NCBI GenBank assembly: GCA_002737725.1
Contig: NSIP01000007.1
Coordinates: 62,001-126,000 of the forward strand
From: Rhodospirillaceae bacterium
GTDB taxonomy: Bacteria > Pseudomonadota > Alphaproteobacteria > Rhodospirillales > Rhodospirillaceae
Length of the DNA: 64,000 nt
Reading direction: 5' to 3'
In this document: positions 39,894-49,242 of the stretch, piece after piece
How the letters are laid out: every line of letters begins with the position of its first letter
Numbering within the stretch: position 1 is the first letter of the stretch
Program-made: the position numbers and the translations under genes
The notes under the pieces: generated by a model
The model's input: the letters and a program-made list of their open reading frames with translations, nothing else
The model's database searches: none
Told to the model about the DNA's origin: nothing

Positions 39894-40381
39894 CCTTCAA
39901 CAATCCGCCACGAGCCGTCGGGTTGTTGGCAAGCCACGCCATGGGCGTTTTCTTTTTTGCCACCTACCGTCACTTCGGTTTGGAACTCGCGGCAGTAACT
40001 GCCTGCGGTCGAACGGCCATCACGCACCGGCGTGACGATGCCCGAGTTGCCCGTATTGGGGTTTTTCCAAACAATCGCCTCGCCCATTGGCGCAGAATAC
40101 GCACGCTGTTCAGCCTCGCGCATTTTAATGCGATCTAATTCATTCATTGATTTGCCGATGGAATTGCCGACCACCGCACCCAGCATGGTGCCGACGCCGA
40201 TGGCAACGGCTTTGCCGCCGCCCCTGCCGACGGACGAGCCTGCCCACGCGCCAGCAGCGCCACCCAATAAGGTGCCCATGGCCTCTTTGTCGACGCGGCC
40301 ATCAGCCGCGCAGCCCGATAAAAGCAAGCTCGAAGCAACAGCGGTCATCATCAAAATGCGTGGTGCAAAACGTGTGGTCAT
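39890..40381 (-). CDS. Glycine-zipper surface lipoprotein (17-kDa antigen-like)
   Basis: The 163-residue protein has a lipoprotein signal with lipobox LLSGC (Cys24), then a glycine-zipper membrane segment (GTLLGGAAGAWAGSSVGRG, then GVGTMLGAVVGNSIG), and a C-terminal domain with YCREFQTEVTVGGKKENAHG resembling rickettsial 17-kDa antigen proteins. Such proteins sit in the outer membrane; their function is structural or unknown. Confidence 0.87.
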   Translation of the reverse strand: MTTRFAPRILMMTAVASSLLLSGCAADGRVDKEAMGTLLGGAAGAWAGSSVGRGGGKAVAIGVGTMLGAVVGNSIGKSMNELDRIKMREAEQRAYSAPMGEAIVWKNPNTGNSGIVTPVRDGRSTAGSYCREFQTEVTVGGKKENAHGVACQQPDGSWRIVEG

Positions 40382-40568
40382 GGTGTCCTCAAAAGGGCCT
40401 GGAAAAGAGCGTTTCAGCGATGCCGATTAAAGCCTGGGAAGGTGGCAAAATGAGGGCGCTTCTTATGCTTTTTACCACATCTCGGCCATCAAAAATAAGC
40501 CCATTTCCGCACCCCTTAAGCCCCGGTGCGCCATTGTCGAATGAGGCCGGGGGCACTAATACAGAGGA

Positions 40569-41171
40569 ATGGATGCAAACCCAATTATCCCGGCCTTGGC
40601 CGACCCCTTTTCGCTGTTCCGGCAATGGTTTGAGGCGGCCGCAGCGGCTGAACCCAACAACCCCGAGGCGATGAGCCTCGCCACGGCCACCAAGGCTGGA
40701 AAGCCCTCGGTACGAATGGTTTTGTTGAAGGACATCGGTGCCGATGGTCTGGTGCTTTACACGAATGGTCAAAGCCGCAAGGGCCGCGAGATCGCCGAGA
40801 ACCCGTTTGGGGCCATCTGCCTTTTTTGGAAAAGCATGGGTCGCCAAATCCGAGCTGAAGGGCCGCTGTTCCAAGTCAGTGCTGCGCAGGCTGATGCCTA
40901 TTTTGCAAGCCGCCCGCGCGCGAGCCAGATGGGCGCTTGGGCCTCGGACCAGTCGCGTTTTTTGCCCGAGCGGGCCGAACTGGTGAATCGACTGGCATCG
41001 GCTGAAAGCCGTTTTGAGGGCCAGAGCGTCACGCGACCTCCTTACTGGATCGGATTTCGTATGATGCCTGAGGTCATTGAGTTTTGGCACGACGTGCCCA
41101 ATCGTTTGCACGACCGCCTCGTGTATAAGCGCCAGGGTGACACCTGGACGACAGAAAGACTGTACCCGTGA
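40569..41171 (+). CDS. pdxH: Pyridoxamine 5'-phosphate oxidase
   Basis: The 200-residue protein has the FMN-binding motifs of PdxH: EAMSLATATKAGKPSVRMVLLKD, GLVLYTNGQSRKGREI, SRPRASQMGAWASDQS, and the C-terminal EFWHDVPNRLHDR then WTTERLYP. It oxidises PNP/PMP to PLP, the cofactor of MetY in this window. A cation exporter gene overlaps its stop by 1 nt. Confidence 0.97.
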   Translation: MDANPIIPALADPFSLFRQWFEAAAAAEPNNPEAMSLATATKAGKPSVRMVLLKDIGADGLVLYTNGQSRKGREIAENPFGAICLFWKSMGRQIRAEGPLFQVSAAQADAYFASRPRASQMGAWASDQSRFLPERAELVNRLASAESRFEGQSVTRPPYWIGFRMMPEVIEFWHDVPNRLHDRLVYKRQGDTWTTERLYP

Positions 41172-42109
41172 TGGGCATTGGATCGCATCAAGACAAACCG
41201 ATCGCGCCGACAGCGGCGCGCCTGATGCGCGCCGCCACGATTGTTGCCATGTCAGCCGCCGTACTGATGATCGCGATCAAGGGGGCAGCGTATGTTACCA
41301 CCAATTCTGTGGCGTTGTTATCTAGCCTCGCCGACTCAGCGCTCGATTTGTTGGCCTCGGCCTTGAATTTTTTTGCCGTGCGTCATGCCCTGACACCGGC
41401 TGATAAAGAACATCGGTTCGGGCATGGCAAGGCCGAGCCTTTGTCAGCGTTGGGTCAGTCGGCCTTTGTCGCAGGCTCTGCGGTGCTGATTGCCGCTGAA
41501 GCCGCCTCGCGCTTTCGCTCGCCCATTGTTGTTGAGCAAGGCAACGTCGGCCTGATTGTTATGGTTGTCGCGACCGTGATTACGCTGGCATTGGTAACCT
41601 TTCAAAAATTTGTGGTGCGCAAAACCGGCTCGACGGCTATTGGTGCAGATTCGTTGCACTACACGGGCGATGTGTTGATGAATCTCAGCGTCATGGCAGC
41701 TATTTACGCCTCGACCGCACTCAATTTCCCCTTGGCCGACCCGATTTTCGGCGCTGGAATCGCAATCTTCTTGCTGATCAACGCCGTTCGCATCGGATAT
41801 AGCGCGATCGGCGATTTGATGGACCAAGAAATGCCTACTGCTGACCGCGACAAAATCATCGCCATCGTTAAAACCAATCCCGCGGTCAGAAATATTCACG
41901 AAATGCGCACGCGCACCTCGGGCGTACAGTCGTTCATTCAGATGCATATCGTGCTGGATCAGTCGTTGACCCTGATGGAGGCCCATCGCATTTCCGACGA
42001 TGTCGAGGATGCGGTCTTAGCGGCCTATCCGGGGGCTGATGTGATTATCCACCAAGACCCCGAAGGTGTCGCCGAGGTGCACCGGCCCGTCGGAGCCCAG
42101 TTACAATAG
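41171..42109 (+). CDS. Cation diffusion facilitator (FieF-like) exporter
   Basis: The 312-residue protein has six membrane helices with the family's metal motifs: SLADSALDLLASALNFFAV, EHRFGHGKAEPLSALGQSAF, and the second site SLHYTGDVLMNL. A cytoplasmic domain (MPTADRDKIIAIVKTNPAV onward) with conserved His near the end follows. It exports Zn, Fe or similar divalent metals against protons. It overlaps pdxH and is probably cotranscribed. Confidence 0.94.
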   Translation: MGIGSHQDKPIAPTAARLMRAATIVAMSAAVLMIAIKGAAYVTTNSVALLSSLADSALDLLASALNFFAVRHALTPADKEHRFGHGKAEPLSALGQSAFVAGSAVLIAAEAASRFRSPIVVEQGNVGLIVMVVATVITLALVTFQKFVVRKTGSTAIGADSLHYTGDVLMNLSVMAAIYASTALNFPLADPIFGAGIAIFLLINAVRIGYSAIGDLMDQEMPTADRDKIIAIVKTNPAVRNIHEMRTRTSGVQSFIQMHIVLDQSLTLMEAHRISDDVEDAVLAAYPGADVIIHQDPEGVAEVHRPVGAQLQ

Positions 42110-42252
42110 GTCTTAAGACTCGTGCTGGTGGTCCGTTCCTAACATTAACATCCCGGTTCGGATGGCTATCTTGCGAGTGTCAGATCCGCTCCACTAGTCT
42201 GGCGAAACTTGATAAGATTGCCGGTCTAATCGGCGAATATGGGAGTGTGCCG

Positions 42253-43137
42253 GTGTCGAGCATTAAAAATATTCTAGCCGTAGTTGGCGACGCGACCAAC
42301 GGTCGTGCCAGCTTGGAGGCCGCTCTGCGGATTGGCCGTCATCTCGACTGCCATGTCGAAGTCTTGCATGTGCGCTCTGATCCGACAGCGGCGCTGCCCT
42401 TGGTGGGCGAGGCCATGTCTGGTGCCATGGTGGACGAGATGATGGGCGTGGCCGAGAAAGAGTCTGGTCAACGTGCCGCCAAATCCCGCGGTGTTTATGA
42501 AGCGCTGCTGGCGCGCGAACACCTCACAGACTCACAGGCCGCTCCTGGGCGTCATGTGGGGTTTGCTACGACCTGGCTTGAGACCTCTGGCATCGAGGAA
42601 CAGGTGGTGGCACTGCGCGGGTGCCGGGCCGATCTCTCCATCGTAGCCCGCCCCACAGGGGATGGTGAAACCGCCTCGCTGATGACGCTGAACGCCGCTT
42701 TGATGCAAAGTGGTCGGCCTGTTATCGCCGCGCCCCCTCTGCTAACCGACGGCGCCCCGCGCACGGGCGCGTTCAAGAAAATCGCCGTGTTTTGGAATGG
42801 CTCTACCGAGGCCACACGCGCTGTCGCAGCAGCTTTGCCGTTTTTGATTAAAGCCGAAGAAGTGACCGTGCTGCGTGTTGAGGAAGAAGAATGGTACGCC
42901 GAAACCAATGACCTTGAAGCGCACCTGGCACATCACGGTGTACACGCCGTTGTTTCAAAAGTTCTGCCACGTGAAGGACGAACGGGGCGTTCGTTATTGT
43001 TCGCCGCAGGCGATGTTGGCGCCGACATAATGGTGATGGGTGCTTATACGCGCTCAAAGCTACGTCAGCTCATTCTCGGCAGCGTCACCGGCTACGTGAT
43101 GCAACACGCGATTCTGCCGGTTCTCCTCAGCCACTAA
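42253..43137 (+). CDS. Two-domain universal stress protein
   Basis: The 294-residue protein is two UspA-type domains in tandem: the first from KNILAVVGDATNGRASLEAAL, the second from FKKIAVFWNGSTEATRAVAAAL with an ATP-binding glycine motif MGAYTRSKLRQLILGSVTGYV at the end. I use the GTG at 42253 because GGGAG lies 7 nt upstream; another GTG is at 42247. Its stop overlaps the converging YedK stop by 4 nt. Confidence 0.87.
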   Translation: MSSIKNILAVVGDATNGRASLEAALRIGRHLDCHVEVLHVRSDPTAALPLVGEAMSGAMVDEMMGVAEKESGQRAAKSRGVYEALLAREHLTDSQAAPGRHVGFATTWLETSGIEEQVVALRGCRADLSIVARPTGDGETASLMTLNAALMQSGRPVIAAPPLLTDGAPRTGAFKKIAVFWNGSTEATRAVAAALPFLIKAEEVTVLRVEEEEWYAETNDLEAHLAHHGVHAVVSKVLPREGRTGRSLLFAAGDVGADIMVMGAYTRSKLRQLILGSVTGYVMQHAILPVLLSH

Positions 43138-43739
43138 AATACCAGTACACCTTGGCGTTTGGGCGGTGGTGTAATTTCTTCGAAGGCTAAGTCGCCGCCA
43201 AACGGAGCCAACACCGACTTAACTTCGCTATATGGCCGATCAGACAGCCACAAATCTTGCCCCGCGCGATCAAGAATCACAGGCATGCGGTCGTGAATAT
43301 TCGCAATGGCGGGCGCAGGCGCGCAGGTGATAATGAGGAAGCGGTTGTCGCTGAGCAATCCCGCGAACGTGAAAACATTAGAATGATCAGCGCGGATTCG
43401 CGTTTTGATCTTCTCACGCCCTGTGACGCGCCACTCAAAGTATGCGGATGCGGGCACTAGGCAGCGCCGATTGAGCAGCGGTTGAAACGTGGGCTTGCTG
43501 CCCAAAGTTTCCGCGCGCGCATTGATCACGGGTTGGTTTTGCCAATCCACCGCCAACCCCCAGGGTATCCAAGCCAGGGTGCGATCTGGGGTGATGATGG
43601 GGGCGAGATTTGTGGGCCGCACTTCGCCGCGCTCGAACGCACGCGCCTTGTGTACTTGGTCATCGGTTGGTGGTGTGCGCAACACAACGCCAGCAGCAAT
43701 GCCCTCAAGCGTGGTCAGCAGCTCGTAACGCGCACACAT
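43134..43739 (-). CDS. SRAP/YedK-family abasic-site crosslinking protein
   Basis: The 201-residue protein has the family's catalytic Cys2 (MCARYEL), the PTNLAPIITPDRTLAWIPWGL stretch, NARAETLGSKPTFQPLLNRRCLVPASAYFEW with its conserved Glu, and NIHDRMPVIL with the catalytic His. YedK/HMCES forms a stable thiazolidine link to abasic sites in single-stranded DNA, protecting them. It is the last of a possible minus-strand run phzF-TPR-yedK. Confidence 0.94.
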   Translation of the reverse strand: MCARYELLTTLEGIAAGVVLRTPPTDDQVHKARAFERGEVRPTNLAPIITPDRTLAWIPWGLAVDWQNQPVINARAETLGSKPTFQPLLNRRCLVPASAYFEWRVTGREKIKTRIRADHSNVFTFAGLLSDNRFLIITCAPAPAIANIHDRMPVILDRAGQDLWLSDRPYSEVKSVLAPFGGDLAFEEITPPPKRQGVLVF

Positions 43740-43769
43740 TACTAATGTTGATCGCGAGAAATCGCGCTC

Positions 43770-44252
43770 TCAGCTCGATTTATTTTTGGCAGGCCCAAGC
43801 GATTTGCGAACCTTCAGGCTCAGCGCAATATTTTGCAGCAGCACATCATCACCCGGGCTGAAGGTCATGGCTTTATAGTATTCAGCCAGCGCGCGGTCGA
43901 ACTCGCTACGATAAAAGTAAATATTGCCGCGATTGTTATAAAAGCTCCATTGGCGGGGCTTCAGTGCAATCGCCTTATTGCAGGCCTCCATGGCGTCGTC
44001 GAACTTGCCCATGCCCGTCAGGCCGATGCACAGGTTGTTGTAGGCAGCAGGCACATTGCTGGGCATCAGTTCGCCTGAACGCAGCGCTTCCTGGGCAAGC
44101 GATGTTCCTTGGCGCCAATTGTCGCGATCAAGCGCATAAGCGGACTCGTTCACAAGTCCGTTGCCGCGCGAAAATATCTGTGCCGATGCCGTGACGGCGG
44201 CCAGCGTTAAAAGTGCAGCTGTGTAGAAGAGGGTGGTGCGACGAAGGGCCAT
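43770..44252 (-). CDS. Secreted TPR-repeat protein
   Basis: The 160-residue product starts at 44252, behind a strong AGGAGG site. It has a signal peptide (MALRRTTLFYTAALLTLAAVTASAQ) and at least two tetratricopeptide repeats (AAYNNLCIGLTGMGKFDDAMEACNKAI, then WSFYNNRGNIYFYRSEFDRALAEYYKA). It is predicted to be periplasmic, with a protein-interaction role that is unspecified. A start eight codons upstream would weaken the signal peptide. Confidence 0.8.
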   Translation of the reverse strand: MALRRTTLFYTAALLTLAAVTASAQIFSRGNGLVNESAYALDRDNWRQGTSLAQEALRSGELMPSNVPAAYNNLCIGLTGMGKFDDAMEACNKAIALKPRQWSFYNNRGNIYFYRSEFDRALAEYYKAMTFSPGDDVLLQNIALSLKVRKSLGPAKNKSS

Positions 44253-44346
44253 GGCGTTCCTCCTCAATCTCAATAAGGGTTTAGAGAGGGAATCTTACCA
44301 GGATTCCCGATCCCCGACCATAGACCTCAACGGGGCACGAGCCCTG

Positions 44347-45258
44347 CTAAATTGGGCGGCGGATGGTGCCTTCGGTCATCATCACCGCCGTACCGCCACA
44401 GCGCACAGCGGTGATCTTTCCGCCGCTCACGTCGGCTTCGATGAAAATCCGGCTGGGGCGGCCAATTTCCAGGCCTTGATTAATCGTCCATCGCCCGGTG
44501 CCATCGCGAAGGCCATCGTCGCGTACCAGCCACTCAGCCACGGCACAGGCCGCCGCGCCCGTGGCAGGGTCTTCGGTCACACCATCGCCGGGGGCAAACA
44601 TGCGAGCATGTACGTTCAACGGATCGGGTCGTGCGAAGATGTAGACTTTATGGGCTGGCGTTGTGGCCAGATGTTTGCGCCAAAGATCGGTGCTGAGAAG
44701 GGCGCGCTCAACCGTATCTGATGACGCTAAGGGAATGCACGTATAGGGCGTTCCGCACGTCAACGACATGGGCGGTGCACCCGTGGTGCGGAGATCGGTG
44801 GGCGCTAAATTGACGATGGCGGCTAATTCATTCAGGCCCGGGGGCGCGGCGAGAACCTCGGGCACGATGGCGGAGGTGAAGGACACATAAGTGGGCAGGT
44901 CGCTGTTATAGCGCACCGTGAGAGGCACCAGCCCGACGCCTTCCTCGAACACAGCCTTCGCTTCGCTGCCATTGCGTTTCAACAAACCTAGGCTTGCCAT
45001 GGCCCAGGCGGTGCCGACGGTGGGGTAGCCTGCGAATGGCAACTCAATGGCGGGCGTAAAAATACGCACCTGGGCTGTATGCGCGGGGTTTTTTGGGGGT
45101 AGGATGAAGGTGGTCTCCGAGAGGTTGAATTCTCGCGCCATGGTTTGCATTTGCGCAGGCAACAAGCCGCGCCCATCCAACACCACCGCCAAAGGGTTTC
45201 CGCCATAAACGGACGTGGTAAACACATCCACCGTCACATATCGCAAGAGACCAGACAT
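44347..45258 (-). CDS. PhzF-family isomerase/epimerase
   Basis: The 303-residue protein opens with VDVFTTSVYGGNPLAVVLDG, has the catalytic-Glu segment FNLSETTFILPP near residue 45, and the second-half glycine region MFAPGDGVTEDPATGAAACAVAEWL. This is the PhzF/diaminopimelate-epimerase-like fold. No phenazine genes are present, so the substrate is unknown. It precedes the TPR and YedK genes on the same strand. Confidence 0.9.
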   Translation of the reverse strand: MSGLLRYVTVDVFTTSVYGGNPLAVVLDGRGLLPAQMQTMAREFNLSETTFILPPKNPAHTAQVRIFTPAIELPFAGYPTVGTAWAMASLGLLKRNGSEAKAVFEEGVGLVPLTVRYNSDLPTYVSFTSAIVPEVLAAPPGLNELAAIVNLAPTDLRTTGAPPMSLTCGTPYTCIPLASSDTVERALLSTDLWRKHLATTPAHKVYIFARPDPLNVHARMFAPGDGVTEDPATGAAACAVAEWLVRDDGLRDGTGRWTINQGLEIGRPSRIFIEADVSGGKITAVRCGGTAVMMTEGTIRRPI

Positions 45259-45358
45259 CCGAGAGGCCTTCAGATTAAACGCACATTGAACAAGCCACGC
45301 GCGCCTAAGCTAGAGACCACTCATAGGATTGCTAGCTTTATGATTGTCATAGTGCGCT

Positions 45359-46411
45359 TTAGAACTCTGGCTTCCCGTCGCGGTTTGATTCCTGGTAGCA
45401 CATCACCAACGTCCAGCCCAAATTGAGGCCGGTGCGTTTCACGGTTGGCTCGGTGAACGAATAGGCGCTGTCGGTAGTTTTGCCATCTTTATCTTTTGCG
45501 AACACATACAGCACCAAAACGTCGCGTGTGAAGGCGCCGGTTTCGTTATTCACCTGCCAATCGACATTGCGCAGCAGAATATTGATCTCGCGCGGTTCCT
45601 TCTCATTGCTCATAAACTTCACTTGGCCGCCCTGGTCGGTCATGGGGAAGGGGCCGTTGCGTTTGAAGGGAATGTCACGCCCGCCCGAGACGCCGGGAAT
45701 ATCGGCTTGGCACATGAAGTCGCGCGCGCGATTCATCTTGTGAAAAACGCCGTCAGGGTTGCCCGCGATCTGTTTGCCTTTGGTGTCGAACGTCAGTTCA
45801 CGCACCCACAATGCATTGTTTGTTAATTGCGCTTGGTAATCGGCGACGCGTTTAGTTTTCTCGCCTTTGCGCGACCAGATGCAAGCGCCAGGTTTGATCG
45901 CGCCATGAAACTGCCCCGCTTCGCGCCGCCACAGCACATCGCAGCCTTCGGTAAAACGCGCTGTCGTAGGCGTCAGGTCATTCAAAACAGTGGGGTTGAG
46001 GTTGGCGTTCCAGTATTTTTTCTTAGCCTTGCCCTCGGCGCTATCGAGGTAATACATCCGCATACGCACGACTTTTTCTTTGTTGTCGGCGCTGAGGGTG
46101 TACAGACGCACGCGATTGGGTTCGTCGAGTTTGTTCTCAATGCTGTCTTGCACATAGAACACATACTTGCCAAAGGCCGGCAGGTCGACTTTCACAATCT
46201 TCGAGTTCATCCGCACGTTGCGCGCTTCTTTGCGCACATTGGTACGGTTCTCGAAATAAACCTGCTCTTCACTGTCGTAAACACCGGGCAGCATTTCCGC
46301 CAATACCATGATGTCGCGTTCGGTGGGCGTTGTATCTTGCCCCTGGGCAAAAACCTGCCCCGACAGCGTGGCTAACCCGACGAGGATTATTGCGCGAAGA
46401 ATGAGATTCAT
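45359..46411 (-). CDS. Secreted CpeT/CpcT-like protein
   Basis: The 350-residue protein has a signal peptide (LRAIILVGLATLSGQVFAQ) and a domain that resembles the cyanobacterial CpeT/CpcT chromophore lyase family. Similar features are AEMLPGVYDSEEQVYFEN early, EGCDVLWRREAGQFHGAIKPG with two nearby cysteines, and ALWVRELTFDTKGKQIAG. Cyanobacterial members attach bilins to phycobiliproteins; no phycobiliprotein is encoded here and the protein is exported, so another ligand is likely. The length is nearly double the cyanobacterial form. The family call is moderate. Confidence 0.62.
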   Translation of the reverse strand: MNLILRAIILVGLATLSGQVFAQGQDTTPTERDIMVLAEMLPGVYDSEEQVYFENRTNVRKEARNVRMNSKIVKVDLPAFGKYVFYVQDSIENKLDEPNRVRLYTLSADNKEKVVRMRMYYLDSAEGKAKKKYWNANLNPTVLNDLTPTTARFTEGCDVLWRREAGQFHGAIKPGACIWSRKGEKTKRVADYQAQLTNNALWVRELTFDTKGKQIAGNPDGVFHKMNRARDFMCQADIPGVSGGRDIPFKRNGPFPMTDQGGQVKFMSNEKEPREINILLRNVDWQVNNETGAFTRDVLVLYVFAKDKDGKTTDSAYSFTEPTVKRTGLNLGWTLVMCYQESNRDGKPEF

Positions 46412-46549
46412 TTTTTATCTCCATTACCAAGAAGGAATTTTGGTTCGAATACTCGGGCAGAGTCCAGCATATTCATTCTATTGCCGCGCCAAATCGAACG
46501 TGTTTCGCTATACTCCCTTCCCTGTGTGCGGCAGCGGGAGGTGTTATTG

Positions 46550-48076
46550 ATGGCCGAGCCGTTCAATCGGCGCCGTGCCATAGGCACGGCGGCGGGGCTG
46601 GCGGTGTTGCCTTTCTCGCGCGCCGCACACGCTGCTGCGCCGAAGGGAAAGATGCCAGTCGATCAATATCTTGCCTATGACGGTCTTGGCCTCGCAGAAC
46701 TCGTGACCAGAGGCGATGCCACACCGCGCGAATTGCTGGAGGCCGCCATCGAGCGCCTTGAGGCGACCAATACAAAAGTCAATTGTATCGCCGCTAAACT
46801 TTACGACCACGGCCGCAAGCAAATCGCCGATGGCTTACCGAAGGGTGCATTCACCGGCATGCCGTTTCTGCTGAAAGACCTCAGCGTGAATCTTGCAGGC
46901 ACCGTGACGGGCTCGGGTAGTGCGTTCTTCCAAGATGACCTCGCCAAAGCCGATAGCACATTGGTCGCGCGCTACAAAAATTCAGGCCTTGTGATCTTCG
47001 GCAAAATAACCACGCCGGAATTGGGCCTGACGGGCACGACGGAATCTGTTCCCCACGGCCAGACCAAAAACCCCTGGAACTTAGAACCCACCGTCGGTGG
47101 ATCATCGGGTGGGGCAGCGGCTACGGTGGCGGCCAGCATTGTGCCCATGGCCAATGCCAGCGATGGCGCAGGCTCCATTCGCACGCCTGCATCGTGTTGT
47201 GGTGTGTTTGGGATGAAGCCTACGCACGCACGCGTGCCCTGGGGCCCGGCGCGGTTGTTAGGTTGGAACGGGCTCAGCACTGTTCACGCCGTGACGCGCA
47301 GTGTGCGCGATAACGCCGCCTTGCTGGATGCGGCGGCGGGGGCAGACGTGGGCGACCCCTATGCAGCGATTGCGCCCGCGCGGGCGTTTTTTAAAGAATT
47401 CGGTGCCGATCCGGGTAAGTTGCGCATTGCGTTAATGTTGTCGCCAACATCGGGTTCGTCGGTTGATCCCGTTTGCATTGCTGCCGTTCGTGATGCGGCC
47501 AAGAGGTGCCAAGACATTGGCTATATTGTCGAGGAGCAGCAGCCAACCATCGACTATACAGCTATTAACGCTGGCATGCTTGCGACCTTAAACGTGTCGA
47601 CGACAGCAGCACTTGATGCCCGCGCTACACGCCTTGGCCGAGCTGTGACGGAAAACGATGTGGAACCGGTGACGTGGTATTTCTATCAGGAAGGCAAGAA
47701 GGTGTCAGGCTTAGCCTATGCGACAGCGCGCGCAGCTTTCGACCAAGCGGGGCGCGCCATAGCCGAATTCCAACAAACCTATGATGTTATTCTCTCACCC
47801 ACGCTGGCCAAGCCGCCAATGAAACTGGGCCTGCTCAGCTTGTCACCTGCCAACTTCAACGACTATGTGCGCGAAGTGTTCAGCTTCGGAGCGTTTACGG
47901 CGCTGGCCAATATTTGTGGCCAACCGGCCATGTCGATACCGTTATATTGGTCGCCCGATGGATTAGCGATCGGTGTGATGTTTCCGGGTCGCGTCGGCGA
48001 TGAGGCGACATTATATCGCCTCGCTGGCCAGCTTGAAATCGCGCGGCCATGGTTCAACCGACGGCCCGTCATTTAA
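46550..48076 (+). CDS. Tat-exported amidase-signature hydrolase
   Basis: The product has 508 residues from the ATG at 46550, behind GGGAGG. The N terminus MAEPFNRRRAIGTAAGLAVL, followed by PFSRAAHA, looks like a Tat signal. The amidase-signature catalytic set is visible: Lys in FLLKDLSVNLAG, the Gly/Ser-rich VGGSSGGAAATVAASIVPMA, and the nucleophile Ser in ASDGAGSIRTPASCCG. This domain hydrolyses amide bonds of small molecules. The export signal puts it in the periplasm, unlike GatA. It faces the DUF1838/TonB cluster. Confidence 0.9.
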   Translation: MAEPFNRRRAIGTAAGLAVLPFSRAAHAAAPKGKMPVDQYLAYDGLGLAELVTRGDATPRELLEAAIERLEATNTKVNCIAAKLYDHGRKQIADGLPKGAFTGMPFLLKDLSVNLAGTVTGSGSAFFQDDLAKADSTLVARYKNSGLVIFGKITTPELGLTGTTESVPHGQTKNPWNLEPTVGGSSGGAAATVAASIVPMANASDGAGSIRTPASCCGVFGMKPTHARVPWGPARLLGWNGLSTVHAVTRSVRDNAALLDAAAGADVGDPYAAIAPARAFFKEFGADPGKLRIALMLSPTSGSSVDPVCIAAVRDAAKRCQDIGYIVEEQQPTIDYTAINAGMLATLNVSTTAALDARATRLGRAVTENDVEPVTWYFYQEGKKVSGLAYATARAAFDQAGRAIAEFQQTYDVILSPTLAKPPMKLGLLSLSPANFNDYVREVFSFGAFTALANICGQPAMSIPLYWSPDGLAIGVMFPGRVGDEATLYRLAGQLEIARPWFNRRPVI

Positions 48077-48150
48077 CTCAACCCGAATCGGGGTCATTGC
48101 CAATGCGGTGATGCGGGCTATGGGTACGCCGAAATAATGCTCATAGGGAT

Positions 48151-48279
48151 TGTCCCTCTCCCTTGGGAGGGGGCCGGGGTGATGGCGTCTTGTTTTCTAT
48201 GGTCGCGTTCGAAATTCGATTCTTATTAACGACACACCCTCACCCTCGCTTCGCTCGACCTCTCCCAAAGGAGAGGTTG
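48151..48279. repeat. Palindromic intergenic repeat, copy B
   Basis: This copy has the same arms as copy A: CCCTCTCCCTTGGGAGGGGG and GGGGTGATGG at the left, CCCTCACCCTCGC and CCTCTCCCAAAGGAGAGGTT at the right, with an A/T-rich centre of different sequence. It lies between the convergent amidase and DUF1838 genes. The right-hand hairpin lacks a long T-run here. Confidence 0.83.
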
Positions 48280-48285
48280 TTGTGG

Positions 48286-49128
48286 TCATTTCCTCGGCGT
48301 GGCATCCAGCTGCTGGGGGGCTTCCTTGCGCGCACGGGCCAGATATTTAGGCGGCAAGTCATTGACGGATTTTAGTTTGCGTCCAGCGGCATGCCAGACC
48401 ATGTGGCCGGGGACATCTTTCATCTCCATCCACGGCAACCACGGTGCGATATAGGTTGATGAAAACCACGACTCAGCGCGTTTGATTTTGGGATCAGCGA
48501 TTTCTTTCACCCAGCCGAATGTCGATGAGCACTCCAGCCAGGGCTGGGGCATTTCGGCCAGGCCGCGATCTTTGATCATCCAGATCATATCGCCCATGGC
48601 ATACCAATTCAGCTTCAGCGTCTTATCGGGAATTTTACTCAGTTGGCTTTTGAATCGAAGACCGTTGGTCGAGAGCAGGAAATTATCATCGCCGCCGAGC
48701 GTGTTCGACTTCGGTACGAGAACTTTCCCTGTATAGGGGTTCGCCCAGGTCTCGATCATCTTTTCTGATTCGAGATCGCGGAAGAATGTCAGTGTGCGTC
48801 CGCTTTGGATGTATCCGTCGCCGTTGGGATTGGCGCGGTAGCGATTGATTTCGCAACCTTCAAATCTGAACAGCGCTTTGGGCGCCTGCTTTTCCTGCTG
48901 ACCGTAGATGATCCCGGTGTACCACCATGGGCTGTCAATTTCCTCCAGGCTGCCGTGCAGTTTCATAAAGCTGTGAAGGTTAACCAACGGATCGCTCAGG
49001 TCTGGCAAGCCTGGCGCGTTTCCAAGCGCCGCGTGCGCGGTGCCCGATGCTGACAAACTTCCCAGCATCATCGCGGTCACGCTAAAGCCCCCTATGAGGT
49101 CGCGGCGTGAATAATCTGTGTCGTGCAT
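48286..49128 (-). CDS. Tat-exported DUF1838 protein, paralogue 1
   Basis: The 280-residue protein starts with a Tat-like signal (DYSRRDLIGGFSVTAMMLGS, then SASGTAHA). The DUF1838 domain follows, with LSDPLVNLHSFMKLHGSLEE, WWYTGIIYG, FRFEGCEINRY, ETWANPYTGKVL and a late PWLPWMEMKDVPGHMVWH. A second family member is at 63061 and shares WLPWMEM and the same plan. The function is unknown. It lies 114 nt downstream of a TonB-dependent receptor on the same strand and may share its message. Confidence 0.87.
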   Translation of the reverse strand: MHDTDYSRRDLIGGFSVTAMMLGSLSASGTAHAALGNAPGLPDLSDPLVNLHSFMKLHGSLEEIDSPWWYTGIIYGQQEKQAPKALFRFEGCEINRYRANPNGDGYIQSGRTLTFFRDLESEKMIETWANPYTGKVLVPKSNTLGGDDNFLLSTNGLRFKSQLSKIPDKTLKLNWYAMGDMIWMIKDRGLAEMPQPWLECSSTFGWVKEIADPKIKRAESWFSSTYIAPWLPWMEMKDVPGHMVWHAAGRKLKSVNDLPPKYLARARKEAPQQLDATPRK

Positions 49129-49242
49129 GTGTTCCTCTGGGATGATGCTTTATCATAGATAGGGATGTCAGCGGCGCAAACAAAAGCGGCGCCGAACATG
49201 TCGGCGCCGCTGGAGTTTTCGCGACGGGTGAGCCGCGGGGTC

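Noticed and set aside
42045-42053. DnaA-box-like TTATCCACC
   Set aside because: It is a single imperfect copy inside the cation exporter gene with no cluster, so it is not an origin.
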